51,001 nt of DNA, taken from Pseudorhodoferax sp. Leaf274. Its GTDB lineage: Bacteria > Pseudomonadota > Gammaproteobacteria > Burkholderiales > Burkholderiaceae_C. Location of the stretch: assembly GCF_001422445.1 (NCBI RefSeq), contig NZ_LMNA01000010.1, positions 65,907 through 116,907 of the forward strand. Direction: 5' to 3'. Made by a program: the position numbers and the translations under genes. The stretch's first letter is position 1. Every line of letters starts with the position of its first letter. Of the stretch, positions 45,077 through 51,001 are shown piece by piece. The notes under the pieces were generated by a model, which saw only the letters and a list, made by a program, of their open reading frames with translations, was not told where the DNA came from and searched no databases.

Positions 45077-46567
45077 TCAGTGCACCAGATTGTGTAGGAA
45101 CGCCGCGCCCACATGCGCATCCACGAAGTCCGCCAGGCCGTCGAAAACCTGGTCCAGCGTCTGGCTGGCGCTGCCGAACAGGGCCTGCAGCACGCCCGGG
45201 TCCTCGAACAGCCCGTGCAGGTACACGCCGAGCACTTGGGCGTGGCCCCCCTTGCCGCCCTGCCAGCCCAGGCCGTCGGGCAGCACGGCCGTGGCCAGGT
45301 CGCCGGCCCGCGCCATGGCGCTGTGCGCCTCGGTCTGCCCGTGGTGGATCTCGTAGCCCTGCACCGCCAGGCCGGACAGTGCCTGCCAGGACCCCTGCAC
45401 GGTGCCGAAACGCGTGCGTGTGGCGCGCACGGTCTTGTCCTGCGCGAACTGGGTCACCAGCGGCAGAAGGCCCAGGCCCGGCGCGTTGCCGTCGATGCCG
45501 TGCGGGTCGACCAGCGCCTCGCCCAGCATCTGCAGCCCGCCGCAGATGCCCAGCACGGCGCCGCCGGCCTGCGCATGCCCGGCGATGGCCGCGTCCAGGC
45601 CCTGGGCACGCAGCCACGCCAGGTCGCCGCTGGTGTGCTTGGAGCCGGGCAGCACGATCCAGTCGGTCGCCGGCGACAGGCCGGCCAGCTCGGCGGGCGA
45701 ACGCACCCAGGCCAGGCGCAGCCCGGCCACGTTCTTGAGCGGCTGGAACTCGTCCAGGTTGCTGATGCGCGGGTAGGCGACGACGGCCACCGTGCGCTGC
45801 ACGGCGCCGGCCTGCCGCGTGCGGTCGTCGAACACGCCGTCCTCCTCGGGCAGCCCGTGTTGCCACCACATCGGCAGCGTGGCCACGGTGGGCACGCCGG
45901 TCAGTTGCTCCAGCATCTGCGGGGCGGGCGCCAGCAGCGCCGCGTCGCCACGGAACTTGTTGAGCACGAAGCCGTGGACCAGCGCGCGCTGGGCCGGCGG
46001 CAGCAGCGCCCAGGTGCCGTACAGGTGGGCGAAGGCGCCGCCGCGGTCGATGTCGGTCACGAGCAGGCAGCGCGCGCCGGCATGCGCGGCCACGCGCATG
46101 TTGACGATGTCGCTGTCGGCCAGGTTGATCTCGGCCGGCGAGCCCGCGCCTTCGATGACGACCACGTCGTTCTCCGCGCGCAGCGCGTCCAGCGCCTGCG
46201 CCACCTGCGGCCAGACCCTGGCGCTGCGCGCGCGCCAGGGCATGCCGGTCAGTTCGGCGTCGACGCGGCCCAGCAGCACCACCTGGCTGTGGGTGTCGCG
46301 CTCGGGCTTGAGCAGCAGCGGGTTCATGCGCACCTCGGGCACGGCGCGCGCGGCCAGCGCCTGGAAGTACTGGGCGCTGCCGATCTCGCCGCCCTCCACC
46401 ACGCGGGCGTTGTTGCTCATGTTCTGGGCCTTGAAGGGCGCCACCCTCAAGCCCTGGCGCGCATACCAGCGGCACAGCGCCGTGGTGACCCAGCTCTTGC
46501 CCGCGCCGCTGGTGGTGCCCAGCACCATGACGCAGCGCGCCGGGCCCTCGTTTCGCTTGCTTTGCAT
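45077..46567 (-). CDS. cobQ: Cobyric acid synthase (glutamine-hydrolysing)
   Basis: This 496-residue amidotransferase adds four amide groups (b, d, e, g) to the corrin ring to make adenosylcobyric acid. The N-terminal DTBS-like P-loop is MVLGTTSGAGKSWVTTAL, followed by PFKAQNMSNN, NPLLLKPE and VVVIEGAGSPAEINL. The C-terminal triad-type glutaminase has Cys342 in GICGGLQMLG and His451 in VYLHGLFED, with EIHHGQT. Length matches the family (about 480-510). ATG at 46567 is preceded closely by GAGAAT. It is the first minus-strand gene after a divergent junction with the Pat-like gene. Confidence 0.94.
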   Translation of the reverse strand: MQSKRNEGPARCVMVLGTTSGAGKSWVTTALCRWYARQGLRVAPFKAQNMSNNARVVEGGEIGSAQYFQALAARAVPEVRMNPLLLKPERDTHSQVVLLGRVDAELTGMPWRARSARVWPQVAQALDALRAENDVVVIEGAGSPAEINLADSDIVNMRVAAHAGARCLLVTDIDRGGAFAHLYGTWALLPPAQRALVHGFVLNKFRGDAALLAPAPQMLEQLTGVPTVATLPMWWQHGLPEEDGVFDDRTRQAGAVQRTVAVVAYPRISNLDEFQPLKNVAGLRLAWVRSPAELAGLSPATDWIVLPGSKHTSGDLAWLRAQGLDAAIAGHAQAGGAVLGICGGLQMLGEALVDPHGIDGNAPGLGLLPLVTQFAQDKTVRATRTRFGTVQGSWQALSGLAVQGYEIHHGQTEAHSAMARAGDLATAVLPDGLGWQGGKGGHAQVLGVYLHGLFEDPGVLQALFGSASQTLDQVFDGLADFVDAHVGAAFLHNLVH

Positions 46568-46611
46568 CCGGCGATTCTCGCGGCTGCCACCTGGGCGGCT
46601 GCCGCGCCCCT

Positions 46612-46617
46612 CACAAT
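46612..46617 (+). promoter_or_regulatory. Candidate -10 of the Pat-like gene
   Basis: CACAAT lies nine bases before the ATG at 46627, in the 59-base gap shared with divergent cobQ. This again points to a very short leader. No -35 is convincing. Confidence 0.3.
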
Positions 46618-46626
46618 CGATCCACC

Positions 46627-49317
46627 ATGGACAAGCACTACCTGACCCCGCTCTTCGCACCGCAGGCCGTCGTCGTGCTGGCCGGCGACCCCGGCACGCC
46701 GGAGCAGCTCACGCCGCAGGCGCGCCAGCTGCACCGGGCGCTGCGCGCGCAGCGCTTCCAGGGCCAGCTGTCCTTCCTGGACGTGCACACCAGCGGCACG
46801 CTGGCCGACCTGGCCCAGGCCCGCGCCGACCTGGCCATCGTCGCGCTGCCGCCCGACCGGATCGCCCAGGCGCTGGAATTGGTGGGCCGCATCGCCTGCC
46901 GCGCCGCGCTGGTGCTGGGCAGCGGCATCGACGCCCCACTGGCGGCCGGACTGCACCGCATCGCCGCGCGCGAGGGCTTCCACCTGATGGGCCCCAACGG
47001 CCTGGGCCTGCAGCGCCCGGCGCTGGGCCTGAACGCCTCGGCGCTGGGCGCGCTGGCGGCACCCGGGCCGCTGGGCCTGGTGGCGCAGTCTGGCGCGCTC
47101 TCGGCGGCCATGCTGGACTGGGCGCACGCCAATGCCGTGGGCTTCTCCTCGGTGGTGGCGCTGGGGCCGAACCCGGGCGTGGACATCGCCCAGGCGCTGG
47201 ACTTCATGGCCAACGACCCGGCCACGCACAGCATCATCCTGTACCTGGAAGGCATCCTGTGCGCGCGGCGCTTCATGAGCGCGCTGCGCTCGGCCGCCAA
47301 CGCCAAGCCGGTGCTGGTGCTCAAGGCCGGCCGCCGGCCGGCCGGCAACGCGGCGGCGCAGACCCACAGCGGCGCCATCGTCGGCGCCGACGACGTGTTC
47401 GATGCCGCGCTGCGCCGCGCCGGCGCCGTGCGCGTGCGCTCCTTCGTCGAGCTGTTCTCTGCTGCCAAGTGCCTGGCCTCGCGCTACCGGCCGGTGGGCC
47501 GGCGCCTGGCCGTGGTCACCAACGGCGGCGGCCCCGGCGTGCTGGCGGCCGACTGGGCCAACGAGATCGGGCTGGAGCTGGGCCGACTTTCCGAGGCCAC
47601 GGCCGCCGCATTGCAGCCGCAGCTGCCGGCCCATGCCTCGCTGGCCGAGCTGATCGACCTGTCCGAGGACGCCGATGCCGCGCAATACCGCGCGGCGGTG
47701 GAAGCCGCGGCGCGCGACCGCCAGGTCGATGGCGTGCTGGCCATCTACTCGGCCAAGCCCGGCGGCCCGGCCGACGACGTGGCCCAGGCCCTGGCCGCGG
47801 CCAAGGCCGGCATCGCCAAGCCGCTGCTGGCCTGCTGGATGGGCGAGGCCTCGGTGGGTGCGGCGCGCCGGGTGCTCAACGCGGCGGCGATCCCGAACTT
47901 CCGCACGCCCGAGGCCGCGGTCGGCGCCTTCGGCAACATCGCCTCGTTCTACCAGAACCAGCAGCTGCTGCAGCAGACGCCGGCACCGCTGTCCACGCTG
48001 GCCAAGCCCGACATCGAGGCGGCCCGCCTGCTCATCGAGAGCGTGCTGGCCGAGCGCCGCAAGGTGCTGACCGAGATGGAGAGCAAGACCCTGCTGTCGG
48101 CCTTCCACATCCCGGTCACGCAGACCACGCTGGCGCGCAACGCCACCGAGGCCATGATGATCGCCACGCAGCTGGGTTTTCCGGTGGCGCTGAAGATCGA
48201 CTCGCCCGACATCACGCACAAGAGCGACGTGCAGGGCGTGGCGCTGAACATCATGAGCGGCGCGGCCGTGCGCGATGCCTGGCAGGACATGGTCGAGCGC
48301 GTGGCGCGCCTGCAGCCCGGCGCGCGCATCCACGGCGTGACGGTGCAGAAGATGGCGCGCGCCCAGCGCGGCCGGGAGATCTGCATCGGCATGGTGACGG
48401 ACGACCCGTTCGGCCCGGTCATCGTGTTCGGGGCCGGCGGCACCATGATCGAGCTGATCCGCGACCGCGCCATGGAGCTGCCGCCGCTGAACCGCTTCCT
48501 CGCGCGCCGGCTCATCGAGCGCGCCCGCGTGGCCGGGACGCTGGCCGAGTGGCGCGGCGCCGCGCCCGTGGACATGGAGGCGCTGGAGCGCGTGCTGCTG
48601 CGCGTGTCCGAGATGGTCTGCGAACTGCCGCAGCTGCGCGAGATGGACATCAACCCGCTCATCGTGGACGAGAACGGCGTGGTGGCCGTCGATGCGCGCA
48701 TCGTCGTCGACCATGCGCCTCAGAGCCTGGGCACGGCCGGCGGCATCTACAACCACCTGGCCATCCTGCCCTACCCGGCCCGCTACGAGCAGGAACTGCC
48801 GCTGCGCGGCGGCGGCGAATACACCATCCGGCCGATCCATCCGGGCGACGCCCACATGCTGCAGACCTTCGTGCAGGCGCTGTCGCCCGAGAGCCGCTAC
48901 TTCCGCTACGTGTCGTCGATGACGCAGCTGCCGCCCGGCATGCTGGCGCGCTTCGCGCTGATCGACTACGACCGCGAGATGGCGCTGGTGGCCGTGCTCC
49001 GGCAGCGCAGCGCGGCCACCGACGGCTCCATCGTCGAGACCGAACGCGTGATCGGCGTCTCGCGCTACGTGACCAACCCGGACCAGACCACCTGCGAGTT
49101 CTCGCTCGTCGTGGCCGACGACATGGCCGGCAAGGGCATCGGCTCGCGGCTCATGGACGCCATCATGCAGGTGGCGCGCGACAAGGGCCTGTCGGAGATC
49201 CAGGGGCTGGTGCTGTCGGTCAACCCCAACATGCTCAAGCTCATGCGCTCGCTGGGTTTCGCGATCAAGCCGTTCCCCGAGGATCCGGACTTCCGGCTGG
49301 TGACGCATGCCCTGTAG
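46627..49317 (+). CDS. Pat-type protein: NDP-forming acyl-CoA-synthetase-like domains plus GNAT acetyltransferase
   Basis: This is an 896-residue multidomain protein. A CoA-binding domain and two ligase-CoA domains occupy about 1-460 (MGPNGLGLQ, LVAQSGALSAAMLDWA, NGGGPGVLAAD). An ATP-grasp domain covers about 490-710 (FPVALKIDSPDITHKSDVQGV, EMDINPLIVDENGVVAVDARI). A GNAT domain covers about 730-890 (YTIRPIHPGDAHML, FSLVVADDMAGKGIGSRLM). Relatives (Pat/PatZ) acetylate lysines, for example on acetyl-CoA synthetase. The segment THSGA keeps a His at 247 where the phosphohistidine of active ADP-forming enzymes lies. The stop overlaps the next gene by 11 bases. Confidence 0.92.
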   Translation: MDKHYLTPLFAPQAVVVLAGDPGTPEQLTPQARQLHRALRAQRFQGQLSFLDVHTSGTLADLAQARADLAIVALPPDRIAQALELVGRIACRAALVLGSGIDAPLAAGLHRIAAREGFHLMGPNGLGLQRPALGLNASALGALAAPGPLGLVAQSGALSAAMLDWAHANAVGFSSVVALGPNPGVDIAQALDFMANDPATHSIILYLEGILCARRFMSALRSAANAKPVLVLKAGRRPAGNAAAQTHSGAIVGADDVFDAALRRAGAVRVRSFVELFSAAKCLASRYRPVGRRLAVVTNGGGPGVLAADWANEIGLELGRLSEATAAALQPQLPAHASLAELIDLSEDADAAQYRAAVEAAARDRQVDGVLAIYSAKPGGPADDVAQALAAAKAGIAKPLLACWMGEASVGAARRVLNAAAIPNFRTPEAAVGAFGNIASFYQNQQLLQQTPAPLSTLAKPDIEAARLLIESVLAERRKVLTEMESKTLLSAFHIPVTQTTLARNATEAMMIATQLGFPVALKIDSPDITHKSDVQGVALNIMSGAAVRDAWQDMVERVARLQPGARIHGVTVQKMARAQRGREICIGMVTDDPFGPVIVFGAGGTMIELIRDRAMELPPLNRFLARRLIERARVAGTLAEWRGAAPVDMEALERVLLRVSEMVCELPQLREMDINPLIVDENGVVAVDARIVVDHAPQSLGTAGGIYNHLAILPYPARYEQELPLRGGGEYTIRPIHPGDAHMLQTFVQALSPESRYFRYVSSMTQLPPGMLARFALIDYDREMALVAVLRQRSAATDGSIVETERVIGVSRYVTNPDQTTCEFSLVVADDMAGKGIGSRLMDAIMQVARDKGLSEIQGLVLSVNPNMLKLMRSLGFAIKPFPEDPDFRLVTHAL

Positions 49318-50905
49318 CGCGACCGGCGCACCGGCCTCAAGCCGCCTGCTGGCCTGCCTGGCGCTGCTGTGCGCGCTGGCCGGCTGCGCCAGCCTGCCGC
49401 CCGACCTGGCCGGCCCGCCTTCGCAGGCCCTGCCCGCCGTGGCGGACGCACCGCTCACGCGAACCGCCCGCGCCACCCAGCCCGACGCCGAGCTCAGCGG
49501 CTTTCGGCTGATGCCCAGCGGCGACTTCGCGCTGGACGCGCGGCTCGCGCTGATCGCCCGGGCCCGCCATACGCTGGACGTGCAGTACTACCACCTGGAG
49601 ACCGACGCCACCGGCCTGCACTTCCTGCGCGCGCTGCGCGATGCGGCGCAGCGCGGCGTGCGCGTGCGCCTGCTGCTGGACGACCTGTACACCGGCGGCG
49701 ACGGTGCACTGCTCGACGCGCTGGCGGCCACGCCCAACGTCGAGCTGCGGCTGTACAACCCGATTCCCGTGCGCAGCCGCAAGGTGGCGCTGCGCTTCGC
49801 GGCAGGGCTGTGGGAGTTCGACCGGCTGCAGCGCCGCATGCACAACAAGCTGCTGCTGGCCGATGGCGCGCTGGCGGTGGCGGGCGGGCGCAACATCGGC
49901 GCGCGCTACTTCTTCCAGACCGCGGGCGAGAACTTCCTGGACCTGGACGTGCTGGTGGCCGGCGCGCTGTTGCCGCGGCTGGGGCAACTGTTCGACCGCT
50001 ACTGGAACAGCCCCCACGTGGTGCCGCTGGCACGGCTGGTGCCGGCCGACGGCGACGCCGCCGTCCGGCAGGCGCGCTTCGAAGCCCTGACGGCGGGCGC
50101 CCTCGCACCCGCCCCGCGCCCGCCACCGCCCAACGACATGCTGGGCTATGCGCCGGTCTCGCAGGAGCTGAAGGCAGGCCGGCTCAGCCTGGTCTGGGCC
50201 ACCGCCGAGGCCTACGCCGACACGCCCGAGCGCGCCATCGGCTACCAGGCGCAGTACGGCGGCGTGCCGCTGCAGGACGTGGACAGCGTGCGCTACAACC
50301 TGGTCGAGGCGATCCGCCGGGCCCGCCGCAGCGTGCTGCTGTGCTCGCCCTACCTGGTTCCCGGTCCCCAGGGCCTGCAGGTGCTGCGCGAGGCGCGCGG
50401 GCGCGGCGCCTCGGTGCAGCTGATCACCAACTCGCTGGCAGCCAGCGACGAGCCCTTCGTGCACACCGCCTACCGGCGCTACCGGGCCGAACTGGTGGCG
50501 CTGGGCGTGGAGATCGACGAGGTCAGCAGCCGGCGCGTGGCCGGCAGCCCCCTGCTGCCGCTGTTCGGCGCGGCCGTGGGGCGGCTGCACACCAAGACCG
50601 CCGTGATCGATGGCGAGTTGCTGTTCGTCGGCTCGCTGAACTTCGACCCGCGCTCGGCGGTGCACAACACCGAGATGGGCCTGTTCATCCGCAGCCGCAC
50701 GCTGGCCGGCCAGATGCTGCGGCTGGCGCAGGTGCTGCGCGAGCAAGGCGTGTGGCGGGTGAAGGCCGGCGCGGGCGGCGCAATCGAGTGGCACGGCGAG
50801 GACGACGACGTGCCCACCGTGCTGCACAGCGAACCCGACGCCAGCTGGTGGGATCGGCTGCTGCTGGAACTGGTGGCGCCGTTCACGCCGGAGCAGTTGC
50901 TCTAG
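49307..50905 (+). CDS. Phospholipase D family lipoprotein
   Basis: This is a 532-residue protein with two HKD motifs: H179-x-K181-x4-D186 (MHNKLLLADG) and H428-x-K430-x4-D435 (LHTKTAVIDG). The N-terminal signal ends LCALAGC (Cys27), so it is a lipoprotein facing the periplasm. The central region and the WWDRLLLELVAPFTPEQLL end match YmdC/cardiolipin-synthase-like proteins. It could exchange phosphatidyl groups or cleave phosphodiester bonds in lipids. It overlaps the Pat-like gene by 11 bases. Its stop codon is shared in part with the transposase stop on the other strand. Confidence 0.92.
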   Translation: MPCSATGAPASSRLLACLALLCALAGCASLPPDLAGPPSQALPAVADAPLTRTARATQPDAELSGFRLMPSGDFALDARLALIARARHTLDVQYYHLETDATGLHFLRALRDAAQRGVRVRLLLDDLYTGGDGALLDALAATPNVELRLYNPIPVRSRKVALRFAAGLWEFDRLQRRMHNKLLLADGALAVAGGRNIGARYFFQTAGENFLDLDVLVAGALLPRLGQLFDRYWNSPHVVPLARLVPADGDAAVRQARFEALTAGALAPAPRPPPPNDMLGYAPVSQELKAGRLSLVWATAEAYADTPERAIGYQAQYGGVPLQDVDSVRYNLVEAIRRARRSVLLCSPYLVPGPQGLQVLREARGRGASVQLITNSLAASDEPFVHTAYRRYRAELVALGVEIDEVSSRRVAGSPLLPLFGAAVGRLHTKTAVIDGELLFVGSLNFDPRSAVHNTEMGLFIRSRTLAGQMLRLAQVLREQGVWRVKAGAGGAIEWHGEDDDVPTVLHSEPDASWWDRLLLELVAPFTPEQLL

Positions 50906-51001
50906 CTGTAGTTTCTCAGGACGTTGTTCCCGTCAAAGCCGAGTCTGGAGGCGGGAGGTTGGTGCGAGACGGCGGAGTGCGGCCGATGGAAGTTGTAGTG
51001 C
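50902..51001 (-). CDS. IS481/IS3-type transposase, C-terminal end (cut by window edge)
   Basis: Only the last 33 residues are inside the window. Read on the minus strand they give YNFHRPHSAVSHQPPASRLG followed by FDGNNVLRNYS and a TAG stop. The YNFHRPHSAV segment and the NNVLRNYS end are typical of DDE integrase-core transposases of the IS481 group. The stop codon lies over the last bases of the phospholipase-D gene, so the element has inserted just at or after that gene's end. Whether the transposase is intact cannot be seen. Confidence 0.8.
   Translation of the reverse strand, partial: HYNFHRPHSAVSHQPPASRLGFDGNNVLRNYS
50907..51001 (-). mobile_element. Insertion sequence (IS481-like), one end
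   Basis: The transposase end described above marks this as the start of an insertion element continuing past the window. The terminal inverted repeat probably begins near tgtagtttctcagg at 50907; the precise boundary cannot be fixed without the other end. Confidence 0.6.

Overview
The window is about 51 kb of very GC-rich bacterial DNA with dense, tightly packed, often overlapping genes. The protein families (DUF3182, DUF4178/DUF350 with a membrane aminopropyltransferase, ProQ/FinO, a poly-3-hydroxybutyrate-type dehydrogenase) and a dispersed long palindromic repeat that I associate with Comamonadaceae genomes suggest a betaproteobacterium of the order Burkholderiales, probably family Comamonadaceae. 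This is inferred from gene content and composition only; no rRNA or tRNA gene was seen.

Layout. (1) 1-8.7 kb: a cobalamin region on the minus strand. A cobalamin riboswitch (8452-8653) precedes a BtuB-like TonB-dependent receptor, followed by btuF-btuC-btuD, a luciferase-like flavin monooxygenase and cobW, all overlapping or closely spaced. A ~660-bp palindromic repeat sits between btuB and btuF, and a second copy, cut by the window edge, lies beyond cobW. (2) 8.8-11.3 kb: a three-gene cassette of an orphan Tat-type substrate-binding protein, a CDA-fold nucleobase deaminase and a 2-oxoglutarate/Fe(II) oxygenase. (3) 11.3-17.7 kb: an SPFH/SHOCT protein, a DUF4178 zinc-ribbon protein, a DUF350 membrane protein, a membrane-embedded polyamine aminopropyltransferase, a Tat-exported FAD amine-oxidase-like protein and, convergently, an S-adenosylmethionine decarboxylase. 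This looks like a self-contained polyamine/envelope system and is the most interesting locus. (4) 17.7-22.2 kb: FKBP isomerase, patatin-like phospholipase, 3-hydroxybutyrate dehydrogenase, two DUF4398 lipoproteins (one with an OmpA domain) and an ABM-fold monooxygenase. (5) 22.3-28.2 kb: a complete tripartite RND efflux operon without a local regulator.

(6) 28.4-36.4 kb: mostly housekeeping and accessory metabolism: HAD dehalogenase-like protein, second luciferase-like protein, ProQ/FinO RNA chaperone, glutathione transferase, a gamma-glutamyltransferase/aminotransferase/SUI1 operon and endonuclease III. (7) 36.5-46.6 kb: cobT followed directly by a PAS-GAF-GGDEF-EAL protein, a DUF3182/hydrolase pair, an MHYT hybrid histidine kinase and cobQ. 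(8) 46.6-51 kb: a Pat-type protein with acyl-CoA-synthetase-like and GNAT domains, a phospholipase-D-like lipoprotein, and the 3' end of an IS481-type transposase running off the window.

Functionally, the two ends are linked by vitamin B12: uptake (btuBFCD), a CobW metallochaperone, cobyric acid synthase (CobQ) and lower-ligand activation (CobT). Several minus- and plus-strand genes have a -10-like hexamer only 6-10 bases before the start codon, suggesting leaderless or near-leaderless transcripts.
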